A DNA stretch of 64,000 nucleotides, taken from assembly GCA_017964005.1 (NCBI GenBank), contig JAGCSR010000049.1, positions 62,001 through 126,000 of the forward strand, given 5' to 3'. The DNA is from Clostridiales bacterium. GTDB lineage: Bacteria; Bacillota; Clostridia; Saccharofermentanales; Saccharofermentanaceae. The position numbers and the translations under genes were made by a program. How positions within the stretch are numbered: position 1 is the first letter of the stretch; each line of letters starts with the position of its first letter. Below the pieces are notes generated by a model, which was not told where the DNA came from, made no database searches, and was given only the letters and a program-made list of their open reading frames with translations. This document shows, piece by piece, positions 8,923-17,340 of the stretch.

Positions 8923-9050
8923 TTTGTTACTGTAAACGGCAAGAATCATTACTGTATAGTAACGGATTCTGCCGGATACAGTAATATGTTACTGCATTCT
9001 GCTCAAATCGTTACCGTGCAGTAACGATTTGAGCGATTTACAGTAACAAA
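8923..9050 (+). repeat. Cloverleaf-like TTACTG repeat element, copy A
   Basis: A 128-bp intergenic element with perfect 14-bp terminal inverted repeats (8923-8936 and 9037-9050). Inside are three hairpins: CGGCA/GAATC arms at 8937-8974; a CAGTAA/TTACTG pair at 8979-8994; and a perfect 14-bp stem 9001-9014 with 9021-9034. Eight half-sites of the TTACTG type occur: one forward, forward/reverse, reverse/forward, forward/reverse, one reverse. Copy B at 54457-54578 has the same order and orientation. It begins 12 bases after the SLH gene and contains no ORF. Confidence 0.85.
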
Positions 9051-9083
9051 TTCATAGGCTGAGGAGCATGGGAGTATCCGATA

Positions 9084-9115
9084 TTGACAATTTACCCTTT
9101 AGGGATTAATATAAT
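9084..9115 (+). promoter_or_regulatory. Promoter of tRNA-Arg
   Basis: TTGACA (9084-9089) followed by overlapping TAATAT (17-bp spacing) and TATAAT (20-bp spacing), ending 9 bases before the tRNA 5' end. Confidence 0.65.
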
Positions 9116-9124
9116 CGGGCATAT

Positions 9125-9201
9125 GCGCCTGTAGCTCAATTGGATAGAGTGTCTGACTACGGATCAGAAGGTTGTGGATTCGATCTCTGCCAGGCGCGCC
9201 A
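9125..9201 (+). tRNA. tRNA-Arg (anticodon ACG)
   Basis: Acceptor arms GCGCCTG (9125-9131) and CAGGCGC (9191-9197) pair perfectly; a D arm (TAGCTCAATTGGATAGAG), an anticodon arm TCTGA-CTACGGA-TCAGA and a T arm with GGATTCGATCT are present. Anticodon ACG reads CGN arginine codons after A34 is converted to inosine. The CCA end is encoded (9199-9201). Confidence 0.95.
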
Positions 9202-9204
9202 GAC

Positions 9205-9233
9205 AGGCTGTCACTCGTGTGGCAGCCTTTTTT
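9205..9233 (+). terminator. Terminator after tRNA-Arg
   Basis: AGGCTG (9205-9210) pairs with CAGCCT (9223-9228), with further imperfect pairs inside, followed by a T run (9228-9233). Confidence 0.75.
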
Positions 9234-9256
9234 ATCATCTTTGCGGGAGGTGCCTT

Positions 9257-9772
9257 ATGAGATTACTCGTAGTAGTTGACATGCAGAAGGATTTTATCGA
9301 CGGAACTCTTGGCTTCGAGGGGGCATCTGCCATCATCCCCGGCATCAAGGCCAAGATCGCGGAGTATAAGGCCGCAGGAGATGAGGTGGTCTATACTCTC
9401 GATACCCACGGAGAGGATTACCTCGAGACCCAGGAGGGAAGGAAACTCCCTGTAGTTCACTGCATCAAGGGAACTGACGGACATAAGCTGGCTTCGGAAC
9501 TCGAGGGGGACCTTGCGGACTGCAGGTGCTTCGAGAAGCCTGTTTTCGGAAGCGCCGAACTGGGCGAATACATCGGGAAGCTTGATTTTGAGTCTGTCGA
9601 GCTGTGCGGGCTGGTGTCCAATATCTGCGTTATATCCAATGCCGTGGTTGCCAGGACATTCGCGCCGGAAGCCGAGATCATTGTGGATTCGTCACTGACG
9701 GCATCGGCTTTCCCTGATCTTCACAAGGCGGCACTGGACGTGCTTTCCGGCATACAGGTAACCGTTATCTGA
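9257..9772 (+). CDS. Isochorismatase-like cysteine hydrolase (possible nicotinamidase)
   Basis: A 171-residue cytoplasmic hydrolase of the isochorismatase/nicotinamidase family. The N-terminal VVDMQKDF supplies the catalytic Asp, the Lys is probably in FEKPVFGS, and LCGLVSNICVISNA supplies the nucleophilic Cys and the usual cis-peptide region. The family hydrolyses amides such as nicotinamide; the motif HCIKGTDGHK resembles the PncA lineage, but the substrate cannot be fixed by eye. I start at ATG 9257, behind GGGAGG, because earlier codons run through the tRNA gene. It stands alone between the tRNA terminator and the tig promoter. Confidence 0.85.
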   Translation: MRLLVVVDMQKDFIDGTLGFEGASAIIPGIKAKIAEYKAAGDEVVYTLDTHGEDYLETQEGRKLPVVHCIKGTDGHKLASELEGDLADCRCFEKPVFGSAELGEYIGKLDFESVELCGLVSNICVISNAVVARTFAPEAEIIVDSSLTASAFPDLHKAALDVLSGIQVTVI

Positions 9773-9801
9773 AGTTTGGGCAAAAAGAGACCGGGTATTT
9801 A

Positions 9802-9831
9802 TTGCATTTGGGCGTTCGCTTATGATACAAT
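9802..9831 (+). promoter_or_regulatory. Promoter of tig
   Basis: TTGCAT (9802-9807), 18-bp spacer, TACAAT (9826-9831) preceded by TGA, giving an extended -10 (TGnTACAAT). Confidence 0.6.
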
Positions 9832-9874
9832 CCTATCTCGGATTAAATAAGAATCTATTATTGGAGGAAATATA

Positions 9875-11224
9875 ATGGCATCTACTATCGACAAGAAAGA
9901 CGGCAGCATCGTCGTCATCAACCTTGAGGCAACGAAGGAAGAACTGGATTCTTCCATGCAGAAGGCTTACGCCAAGAACAAGAAGAAGTTCCAGGTTCCG
10001 GGCTTCCGTAAGGGTAAGGTTCCTTATAAGCTCGTTCTTCAGTACTATGGAGAGGGCGTTCTTCTGGAGGATGCCATCACCGAACTGGCAAATACCGCTT
10101 ATCCCGAGGCTATCAAGGAGCATGACCTGAAGCCCGTATCCCGTCCCGAGCTGGATGTTGAGTCCATCAATGAGGACGGCGTTAAGTATTCCCTTACAGT
10201 TACCGTAAGACCTGAGGTCAAGCTCGGCAAGTACGAGGGCGTTGAGGTTCCTTTCATGAAACGTGAGGTAACGGACGAGGATATCGACCGCAGCGTTGAT
10301 GCTCTCCGCAGAAGGAACTCTTCTCTTGAGGAGATCACTGACAGAGCCGTTCAGGATGGCGATACGGTTACCATCGACTATGAGGGCTTCAAGGACGGTG
10401 TCGCTTTCGAGGGCGGCAAGGGCGAGAACTACAATCTCAAGATCGGTTCTCACTCCTTTATCCCCGGCTTCGAGGAGCAGATCATCGGCCATAACGACGG
10501 TGAGGAGTTTACTATCGAAGTCAAGTTCCCCGAAGAGTACCATTCCGAGGAGCTCAAGGGCGCTGATGCCACATTCAACGTAAAGATCAATGCTATCAAG
10601 GCAGAGGTTATGCCTGAGCTTGACGACGAGTTTGCAAAGGACGTTTCCGAGTTCGATACTCTTGAAGAACTCCGTGCTGATATCCGCAAGAAGGAAGAGG
10701 AGAGAGCAGAGAAGGACGCTAAGTCCGCTTTCGAGAACGAGACAGTACGCGTTGTCTGCGACAATGCTGAAGTTGAGATCCCCGAGGTCATGATCGAGAA
10801 CGAAGTCGATTCCATGGCTCAGGATCAGGCAATGCGCATGAGCCAGCAGGGAATCGAGCTGGGCATGTATCTTAACTATATCGGTCAGTCCATGGAAGAG
10901 TACAGAGAGTCCTTAAAGCCCATGGCAAGAGTCCGCGTTAAGTCTTCTCTGGTTGTTGAGGCTGTTGCCGAGAAAATCAATCCTGAGGTTACCGATGAGG
11001 ATTACGAGGAAGAGATCAAGGTCATGGCTGACAGCTACCGTATGGGTGTTGAGGATGTCAAGAATGCCATCGGTGATGACAACGAGCTCATCAAGGATAC
11101 CATCCGCGGAAGAAAGACCGTTGAGTATCTTACAAGCAAGGCTGTTAAGGTAGATCCGAAGCCCGCTGATGAGGAGCCTGAGGAGAAGAAGGAAGAAGCT
11201 TCCGAGGAGAAGACTGAGGAATAA
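9875..11224 (+). CDS. tig: Trigger factor, ribosome-associated chaperone
   Basis: A 449-residue trigger factor with all three domains. The N-terminal ribosome-binding domain has the signature loop PGFRKGKVP at about residues 45-53. The FKBP-type prolyl isomerase domain (~150-245) contains GDTVTIDYEG and FIPGFEEQIIG. The long helical C-terminal domain cradles nascent chains. The protein ends with a highly acidic Glu-rich tail of about 20 residues. It binds at the ribosome exit tunnel and helps fold new proteins. The start ATG follows TTGGAGGAAA; a stem-loop terminator follows the stop. It lies directly before clpX, as in many Firmicutes, but clpP is missing between them. Confidence 0.97.
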   Translation: MASTIDKKDGSIVVINLEATKEELDSSMQKAYAKNKKKFQVPGFRKGKVPYKLVLQYYGEGVLLEDAITELANTAYPEAIKEHDLKPVSRPELDVESINEDGVKYSLTVTVRPEVKLGKYEGVEVPFMKREVTDEDIDRSVDALRRRNSSLEEITDRAVQDGDTVTIDYEGFKDGVAFEGGKGENYNLKIGSHSFIPGFEEQIIGHNDGEEFTIEVKFPEEYHSEELKGADATFNVKINAIKAEVMPELDDEFAKDVSEFDTLEELRADIRKKEEERAEKDAKSAFENETVRVVCDNAEVEIPEVMIENEVDSMAQDQAMRMSQQGIELGMYLNYIGQSMEEYRESLKPMARVRVKSSLVVEAVAEKINPEVTDEDYEEEIKVMADSYRMGVEDVKNAIGDDNELIKDTIRGRKTVEYLTSKAVKVDPKPADEEPEEKKEEASEEKTEE

Positions 11225-11245
11225 TATCCTGAATGAACAATCGAT

Positions 11246-11280
11246 CGGGACTGTCTCGTGATGCCGGGGCAGTCCCGTTT
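11246..11280 (+). terminator. Terminator after tig
   Basis: CGGGACTG (11246-11253) pairs with CAGTCCCG (11270-11277), followed by TTT and a T-rich stretch. Confidence 0.7.
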
Positions 11281-11334
11281 GTGATTTACAGGCTCGTGAC
11301 ATTTTGTCAAACGGTATGGAATGTCGGCGAAAAA

Positions 11335-11343
11335 TGATAAAAT
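11335..11343 (+). promoter_or_regulatory. Extended -10 promoter of clpX
   Basis: TGATAAAAT (11335-11343) matches the extended -10 form TGnTAtAAT; no good -35 is visible at the usual distance. It lies 40 bases before the clpX ATG. Confidence 0.4.
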
Positions 11344-11382
11344 ACTATATTGTAAGAAGACTTTAAACGTATGAGGTGATTT

Positions 11383-12711
11383 ATGGCAGGTTCCAAATAC
11401 GGTTCAGATATGGATAGAGATATAATCAGCTGCTCTTTCTGCGGCAAGTCCGAATATGAAGTCCCCAGACTATTCTCGGGCGTTAACTGTTATATCTGCA
11501 TTGACTGTATCCGCACGGCATACGGAGTCGTAGCTGAAGAGGAGAAGGTATCCCGTAAGCGCAAGATGCGTTCCATCAAGCCGTCGTCCGTCATTACCCC
11601 TCATGAGATCAAGGAGAAGCTGGACGCTTACGGAGAGGGGCAGGATGAGGCTAAGATCGCTCTGTCCGTTGCAGTTTACAACCATTACAAGAGAGTCTTC
11701 TCGGATCTTCCTACAGATGATACGGAGATAACAAAGAGCAATATCCTTATGCTGGGACCTACAGGTTCCGGTAAGACTTTGCTTGCCCAGACTCTGGCAA
11801 GGATCCTGGATGTTCCGTTCGCTGTAGGTGATGCCACAAACCTTACACAAGCCGGTTATGTAGGCGAGGATGTCGAGAATATCCTCCTGAACCTCATTAT
11901 CGCAGCAGATTACGATATTGAGAGAGCTAAGGTAGGTATCGTTTATATCGACGAGATCGATAAGATCACCAAGAAGACGGAGAATGTGTCAATTACCCGT
12001 GATGTCGGCGGTGAGGGCGTACAGCAGGCATTGCTCAAGATCCTTGAGAGTACTGTTGCCAATGTTCCTCCAAAGGGCGGAAGGAAGCACCCTAACGAAG
12101 AGTGTATCAAGATCGATACTACCAACATCCTGTTCATATGCGGCGGAGCTTTCGACGGCCTGGATGAGATCATATCGTCGAGGATCGAAGACAAAAAGTT
12201 CGGATTCGATGCCGAAGTAATGTCTGTCAAAGAGAAGCATTCCGGAGCTTATTTCCATGATGTCCTGCCGGAAGACCTTATGAAGTACGGTCTTATCCCC
12301 GAATTTATCGGACGTGTGCCGGTTACCGTAGCTCTCGATAAACTGGATTGTGACGCCTTGGTCAATGTCCTCACCAGACCTAAGAATTCTCTTGTAAGGC
12401 AGTATACCAAGCTCCTTAAGATGGACGGCGTGGATCTCAGATTCGAAGATGATGCTCTCCGCGCCATTGCAGAGAAGGCTCTTGAGCGTAATACCGGAGC
12501 AAGAGGACTGTCATCGATCATCGAGGATTGCATGCGCAAGGTAATGTATGATGTTCCTTCCGAGAAGGAGATCAAGGAATGCATCATCACCAAAGAGTGC
12601 ATTACAGAGGGTAAACAGCCTACGTTGATCTATAAGAAGGCCAATAAGTCCTCGGCTCATAATCTGAAGTTCAATGATACCGGGATCTCTCCCGGAGTGA
12701 CTTCCGCCTGA
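11383..12711 (+). CDS. clpX: ATP-dependent Clp protease ATP-binding subunit ClpX
   Basis: A 442-residue AAA+ unfoldase. The N-terminal zinc-binding domain has CSFC and CYICIDC pairs (about residues 17-46) for substrate and adaptor binding. The AAA+ core has Walker A GPTGSGKT, Walker [10 protein letters not shown], an [14 protein letters not shown] segment, pore-lining GYVGEDVE and sensor-2 GARGLSS. It recognises tagged proteins, unfolds them and feeds them to ClpP. The Phe-containing IGF-type loop that docks ClpP is represented by KKFGFDAE (about residue 270). clpP is not adjacent and must lie elsewhere. The C-terminal ~35 residues are a variable extension. Confidence 0.97.
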   Translation: MAGSKYGSDMDRDIISCSFCGKSEYEVPRLFSGVNCYICIDCIRTAYGVVAEEEKVSRKRKMRSIKPSSVITPHEIKEKLDAYGEGQDEAKIALSVAVYNHYKRVFSDLPTDDTEITKSNILMLGPTGSGKTLLAQTLARILDVPFAVGDATNLTQAGYVGEDVENILLNLIIAADYDIERAKVGIVYIDEIDKITKKTENVSITRDVGGEGVQQALLKILESTVANVPPKGGRKHPNEECIKIDTTNILFICGGAFDGLDEIISSRIEDKKFGFDAEVMSVKEKHSGAYFHDVLPEDLMKYGLIPEFIGRVPVTVALDKLDCDALVNVLTRPKNSLVRQYTKLLKMDGVDLRFEDDALRAIAEKALERNTGARGLSSIIEDCMRKVMYDVPSEKEIKECIITKECITEGKQPTLIYKKANKSSAHNLKFNDTGISPGVTSA

Positions 12712-12731
12712 CCGCAACAACCCTTATTTAC

Positions 12732-12784
12732 TTGACTTGAAGGTGCCTCCGTATTATGCTAACCGCATAACGGAGGTGTTTTTT
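12732..12784 (+). promoter_or_regulatory. Promoter, palindrome and ribosome site of the glucokinase gene
   Basis: TTGACT (12732-12737), 17 bp, TATGCT (12755-12760). Overlapping this, CCTCCG (12746-12751) plus TTATGC (12754-12759) pair with GCATAA (12765-12770) plus CGGAGG (12771-12776), with a 2-base bulge. The second arm is the Shine-Dalgarno sequence, and six T (12779-12784) follow directly before the ATG at 12785. It could be the clpX terminator, an operator or an SD-masking hairpin; the transcription start decides. Confidence 0.55.
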
Positions 12785-13732
12785 ATGGCTAAATATAACA
12801 TCTGTCTTGATATCGGCGGAACCAAGGTTTTCGGTGCGGTATTCAATTCCAGGAAAGAGATCATTGCAAGGATCAAGCGCAAGACAAAGGAGGATGGTGA
12901 ATCTTCCGATAATGTCGAGGATGTTATCATCAGGTCCGTAGAAGAACTGATCAAGGAAGCGGGCATCAAGAAGAGCGAGATCAATGCCATCTCCGCAGGG
13001 GCTCCCGGCGTCATCGATCAGGATAAGGGAATAGTCCTGTTCTCGCCCAATCTTCCGTGGAAGAACTACAATATCAAAAAGCCCATCGAGGATAAGTTCG
13101 GTGCTCCTTTCCATATCGGAAATGATGTTAATCTCGGAGTCCTGGGCGAATATAAATACGGTGTTGCCAAGGGCTGCAAGAATGTCGTCGGACTCTTTGT
13201 CGGAACCGGTATGGGAGGAGGTCTGATCCTCGACGGAAAGCTCTATACGGGCAATCAGTTCAAGGCAGCTGAGTACGGTCACATGATCCTGGATCCCGAA
13301 GGCCCTTTGTGCAACTGCGGACAGCGCGGCTGTCTTGAGGCGTTCTCGTCCAAACAGGGTATGTCAGGTTATATCAAGCAGCAGGTCTCCCGCGGACGCA
13401 AGACCATGATGGAGGATGCCATCACGGGAAGCACGTTCAAGGCTAAGGCTCTCAAGAAAGCCCTTGCTGCCGGAGATGAAGTAGCCATAGAAGCAGTCGA
13501 CCGGGCCTGTCACTATCTTGCCATCGCTTCGGGCAATCTGGTTAATACCTTCAGCCCCGAGATCGTAGTCTATGGCGGCGGTGTAATCGAAGCCAACGGC
13601 GATTACTTCCTCGAGAGGATATTGAAGGAAGTGGACAGGTACTGCATGCCGTCCATCCGCGATACCGTCAAGTTCGCAAACGCTGCCCTCGGTGACGATT
13701 CTATCGTATACGGTGCATTGTCCCTGATCTGA
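12785..13732 (+). CDS. ROK-family glucokinase
   Basis: A 315-residue sugar kinase of the ROK family. The phosphate-binding N terminus LDIGGTKVFGAVF and the ROK signature CNCGQRGCLEAF, whose Cys residues bind structural zinc with the His of EYGHM, are clear; GNDVNLG carries the catalytic Asp. It should phosphorylate glucose to glucose 6-phosphate with ATP, feeding glycolysis and, via Glc-1-P, the glycogen genes at 36680-42823. There is no DNA-binding domain, so it is a kinase rather than a ROK repressor. Start ATG 12785 is chosen for its GGAGG eight bases upstream. A strong terminator follows. Confidence 0.9.
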   Translation: MAKYNICLDIGGTKVFGAVFNSRKEIIARIKRKTKEDGESSDNVEDVIIRSVEELIKEAGIKKSEINAISAGAPGVIDQDKGIVLFSPNLPWKNYNIKKPIEDKFGAPFHIGNDVNLGVLGEYKYGVAKGCKNVVGLFVGTGMGGGLILDGKLYTGNQFKAAEYGHMILDPEGPLCNCGQRGCLEAFSSKQGMSGYIKQQVSRGRKTMMEDAITGSTFKAKALKKALAAGDEVAIEAVDRACHYLAIASGNLVNTFSPEIVVYGGGVIEANGDYFLERILKEVDRYCMPSIRDTVKFANAALGDDSIVYGALSLI

Positions 13733-13749
13733 TCATTAAGTTCACTGAG

Positions 13750-13788
13750 ATACCAAATGTCTCCTTTTGAGGCATTTGGTATTTTTTT
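13750..13788 (+). terminator. Terminator after the glucokinase gene
   Basis: ATACCAAATG (13750-13759) pairs perfectly with CATTTGGTAT (13773-13782), with extra inner CTC/GAG pairs, followed by seven T (13782-13788). Confidence 0.9.
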
Positions 13789-13835
13789 CGGAGTATCCGG
13801 TATCGAAAATCCATCCTCAATAAGTACGCGTATTA

Positions 13836-13844
13836 TGCTATAAT
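13836..13844 (+). promoter_or_regulatory. Extended -10 promoter of valS
   Basis: TGCTATAAT (13836-13844), a perfect extended -10, with a weak CTCAAT at the -35 position (13816-13821). The leader to the valS start is only about 40 bases, too short for the T-box often found before clostridial aminoacyl-tRNA synthetase genes. Confidence 0.6.
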
Positions 13845-13887
13845 ATTCGCTTGAACGACATAAATGCGAAAGAAGGATGATATTTAC

Positions 13888-16545
13888 ATGCCAAGGATCG
13901 ATAATATCAGCAAGACCTTTGACCCGAACGAGGCTGAACAGAGATTATACAGCAGATGGATGGAAGCCGGATATTTTAAGCCGGATGAGGATCCTTCCAA
14001 GGAAGCTTTCTCCATTGTAATGCCCCCGCCGAACATCACGGGCCAGCTTCACATGGGTCATGCCCTGGATAACACTCTCCAGGATATACTTACGCGCTAC
14101 AAGAGAATGAGAGGCTATTCCGTTCTCTGGCTTCCCGGTACAGATCACGCATCTATTGCAACAGAAGCAAGGATCGTTGAGCAGATGAGAAAAGAGGGCA
14201 TCTTCAAGGAAGATCTCGGAAGAGAGAAGTTCCTTGAGAGAGCATGGGCCTGGAAAGAGCAGTACGGCGGAAGGATCGTTGAGCAGCTCAAGAAGATCGG
14301 ATCTTCCTGTGACTGGTCACGCGAGCGTTTCACAATGGACGAGGGCTGCTCCGAGGCCGTTAAGGAAGTTTTCGTTAAGTACTATAACCAGGGCCTTATC
14401 TACAGGGGAGAGAGGATCATCAACTGGTGCCCTCACTGCCTTACTTCCATCTCCAATGCAGAGGTTGAATACGAAGATCAGGCAGGCCACTTCTGGCATT
14501 TAAGATATCCTCTGGAAGACGGATCAGGTTATGTAAATCTTGCAACAACAAGACCTGAGACACTCTTAGGCGATACTGCCGTTGCAGTCAATCCCAAGGA
14601 TGAGAGATATAAGGACATCGTCGGCAAGAATGTTATCCTGCCGCTCGTAGGCCGTAAGATCCCTGTTGTCGCAGACGATTATGTTGATATCGAATTCGGT
14701 ACAGGTGTCGTTAAGATCACACCTGCGCACGACCCTAACGACTTTGAGGTAGGTGCAAGACATGATCTTCCCATCGTTAACGTCCTTACGGAAGATGCAA
14801 AGATCACTGAAGACTATCCCAAGTACGCCGGTATGGACAGATACGAAGCACGTAAGGCTATCGTTGCCGATCTTGAAGAGGGAGGATTCCTCATCAAGAC
14901 GGAAGACTATTCCCACAACGTAGGTACCTGCTACCGCTGCGGCACCACCATCGAGCCCCGTGTATCCCTGCAGTGGTTCGTTAAGATGGAAGAACTGGCA
15001 AAGCCTGCCATCGAGTGCGTTAAGGACGGCAGGATCAAGTTCGTTCCGGCAAGATTCGACAAGAACTATTTCAACTGGATGGAAGATATCCGCGACTGGT
15101 GTATCTCCAGACAGCTTTGGTGGGGTCACAGGATCCCCGCGTTCTATTGCGACGACTGCGGTGAGATCGCCGTAACCAAGGAAGATACATGTGTCTGCCC
15201 CAAGTGCGGCAAGGAGATGCGTCAGGATCCGGATACACTGGATACCTGGTTCTCTTCGGCACTCTGGCCTTTCTCCACGATGGGGTGGCCGGATAAGACA
15301 TCCGATCTTGCAAGATACTATCCTACGGATACTCTTGTTACAGGCTATGACATCATCACATTCTGGGTATCCAGGATGATCGTTGCCGGCATGGCTCACA
15401 TGAATGAAGTGCCTTTCAGGGATGTCCTCATCCACGGTCTCGTAAGAGATGAGCAGGGAAGGAAGATGAGCAAGTCCTTAGGCAACGGCATAGATCCTCT
15501 CGAAGTGATCGCAGAGTTTGGTGCCGATTCCTTAAGATATGCTCTCGTTACCGGTAATGCTCCGGGTAATGACCAGAGATATCTGCCTTCCAAGGTCAAC
15601 ATGGGCAGGAACCTGTCCAACAAGATGTGGAATGCCATGAGATTCGTTGTAATGAATACTGACGAGGATGTGGACTTCTCCAAGGTATCTGCCGATAATT
15701 ACACGCTTGAAGATAAGTGGATCCTGAATAAGCTCCATACTCTCGTTGCGGAGTCGACAGTCAATATCGACAGTTATGACTTCGGTGTTGCTCTGCAGAA
15801 GACCGTTGATTTCCTCTGGGATGATTTCTGTGACTGGTATATCGAGATCTCCAAGACCAGGCTTTTCGACAAGGAGTGCCCTACAAGGCTCGAAGCCATG
15901 TATCTTTTGAATTATGTCTTGGGAACCGCTGCAAAGCTCCTGCACCCCTTCATGCCTTTCATTACCGAGGAGATCTTCGACAATCTGGTTATCCCGGGAA
16001 GGGCAGATTCCATCATGATCGACAAGTGGCCTTCAGCTTCCGATATCCCCGAGTACAAGGATGAGTGCAAGCAGATGGAGACCCTGATCGGCGCTATCAG
16101 ATCCATCCGTAACATAAGAGCCGAGATGAATGTTGCGCCTTCCCGTAAGGCAAACATCATCGTCGTAACTCCCGATGACGCGGTCGCGGATATGTTTACC
16201 GACGGTAAGGCATTCCTGGAAAAACTCGCCGGAGTTGCAGACCTTGCAACGCAGAAGGATAAGTCCGGGATCCCGTCTACCGCGGTTACCGCAGTCTTTG
16301 ACGGCGGTGAGGTATATATCCCTCTTGAAGACCTGATCGATGTAGCAAAAGAACTTGAAAGACTTGCTGCCGAGCGCGAGAAACTTGACGGTGAGATCAA
16401 GAGAGTGGAAGGAAAACTCGCTAATACCGAATTCGTATCAAAGGCTCCCGAGAAAGTTGTCAATGCCGAGCGCGAGAAACTCGAGAAGTTCAAGAAGATG
16501 CATCAGTCGGTCGATGAGAGAATCGAATCATTAACGAACAAGTAA
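13888..16545 (+). CDS. valS: Valyl-tRNA synthetase
   Basis: An 885-residue class I synthetase that charges tRNA-Val. The HIGH-type motif is in PPPNITGQLHMGHAL, the KMSKS motif in GRKMSKSLG, and a large editing (CP1) insertion lies between (about residues 190-340), with a zinc-type CxxC region near 410-450. The C-terminal ~65 residues form the coiled-coil arm (ELERLAAEREKLDGEIKRVE) typical of ValRS. ATG 13888 (MPRIDNISK) fits family starts better than 13864, which adds 8 residues; both are possible. No T-box leader precedes it. It is probably co-transcribed with the small membrane protein 28 bases downstream. Confidence 0.97.
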   Translation: MPRIDNISKTFDPNEAEQRLYSRWMEAGYFKPDEDPSKEAFSIVMPPPNITGQLHMGHALDNTLQDILTRYKRMRGYSVLWLPGTDHASIATEARIVEQMRKEGIFKEDLGREKFLERAWAWKEQYGGRIVEQLKKIGSSCDWSRERFTMDEGCSEAVKEVFVKYYNQGLIYRGERIINWCPHCLTSISNAEVEYEDQAGHFWHLRYPLEDGSGYVNLATTRPETLLGDTAVAVNPKDERYKDIVGKNVILPLVGRKIPVVADDYVDIEFGTGVVKITPAHDPNDFEVGARHDLPIVNVLTEDAKITEDYPKYAGMDRYEARKAIVADLEEGGFLIKTEDYSHNVGTCYRCGTTIEPRVSLQWFVKMEELAKPAIECVKDGRIKFVPARFDKNYFNWMEDIRDWCISRQLWWGHRIPAFYCDDCGEIAVTKEDTCVCPKCGKEMRQDPDTLDTWFSSALWPFSTMGWPDKTSDLARYYPTDTLVTGYDIITFWVSRMIVAGMAHMNEVPFRDVLIHGLVRDEQGRKMSKSLGNGIDPLEVIAEFGADSLRYALVTGNAPGNDQRYLPSKVNMGRNLSNKMWNAMRFVVMNTDEDVDFSKVSADNYTLEDKWILNKLHTLVAESTVNIDSYDFGVALQKTVDFLWDDFCDWYIEISKTRLFDKECPTRLEAMYLLNYVLGTAAKLLHPFMPFITEEIFDNLVIPGRADSIMIDKWPSASDIPEYKDECKQMETLIGAIRSIRNIRAEMNVAPSRKANIIVVTPDDAVADMFTDGKAFLEKLAGVADLATQKDKSGIPSTAVTAVFDGGEVYIPLEDLIDVAKELERLAAEREKLDGEIKRVEGKLANTEFVSKAPEKVVNAEREKLEKFKKMHQSVDERIESLTNK

Positions 16546-16573
16546 AAAGTATAAGGTATACAGGAGGTGTTAC

Positions 16574-17305
16574 ATGTCTACAGGATTTGAGAACCAGGAA
16601 TTAATCGCAAAACTTCCGCAGTCGGGTGTTCATTGTTACCCCGCTTCGGGATCTAAGATCACGCGCAACCGCGTTGTATCTCTGATCGTATTCCTGATCA
16701 GCGCAGGACTTGGGGGATTCCTGCTTACGAGAGGTTCGGTCGATGCTCCCACCCCGTTCCTGTTCGCAGGACTTTTGTTCATCGTCGCGATCATCATGAT
16801 CTTGGTGTTCTGCCAGACTTTCCTGTCTGCAAAATACCGTGTGGCAGTGGACTACAATGACAAGAAGATCTATCTTCGCTACAGGTACTCCAGGATCGCC
16901 ATTCCTTTCGAAAACTTTGACGGCCGTAAGGGTACTCCGGACAAGGCGGAGCGCATGCTGGATAATGTTGCAGGCGGATCTAACGAGTATCTCATCCTTG
17001 ATGATGTTTTCGAGGATGCATGCTTTCAGACATCCGCAAAGGATCTTGCTTCCCGCGAGGATTTCGAACAACTCAAGGCCGACTGTTTTGCCATAGCTGA
17101 GGCATACGGTGCCCGCAACAGTGAAGACAAGGTCAAGTTCTACTATGAGAAGGACGATAAGAAGGCAGCTTCTTCTGATGATATCGATGTTGATGATATC
17201 GTTGAGTCCGCAATGAGCGATGCCAAGGACGTTACCGAGAAAGCAGAAGATGCTGCAGCAGATGCCGCTGAGGATGCTGCATCCGATGAGGGCGAAGAGA
17301 ACTGA
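16574..17305 (+). CDS. Small membrane protein with acidic C-terminal tail, function unknown
   Basis: A 243-residue protein with two adjacent predicted transmembrane helices (about residues 37-53 and 58-80), then a soluble domain of about 100 residues rich in beta-type residues, and a very acidic Ala/Asp/Glu tail from about residue 195 (SSDDIDVDDIVES onward). The layout recalls small bPH-domain or YcxB-like membrane proteins, but I see no decisive motif. The ATG follows AGGAGGTG. It sits 28 bases behind valS and 35 before the GH5 gene with no terminator, so these three may be one transcript. Confidence 0.75.
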   Translation: MSTGFENQELIAKLPQSGVHCYPASGSKITRNRVVSLIVFLISAGLGGFLLTRGSVDAPTPFLFAGLLFIVAIIMILVFCQTFLSAKYRVAVDYNDKKIYLRYRYSRIAIPFENFDGRKGTPDKAERMLDNVAGGSNEYLILDDVFEDACFQTSAKDLASREDFEQLKADCFAIAEAYGARNSEDKVKFYYEKDDKKAASSDDIDVDDIVESAMSDAKDVTEKAEDAAADAAEDAASDEGEEN

Positions 17306-17340
17306 TAACCCATCCCCCTGTGATATAAAGGAGGTCCGTT

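Noticed and set aside
8923..9050. Reading element A as a simple terminator of the SLH gene
   Set aside because: It has no T run after its stems, and its multi-hairpin arrangement is repeated 45 kb away in the opposite gene context, so a terminator alone does not explain it.
9140..9256. N-terminal extension of the isochorismatase-like gene
   Set aside because: The extra codons run through the tRNA-Arg gene and its terminator; ATG 9257 has a proper ribosome site and matches the family start.
13789..13887. A T-box riboswitch before valS
   Set aside because: The leader after the extended -10 is only about 40 bases, and no TGGnACCGCG-type T-box sequence is present.
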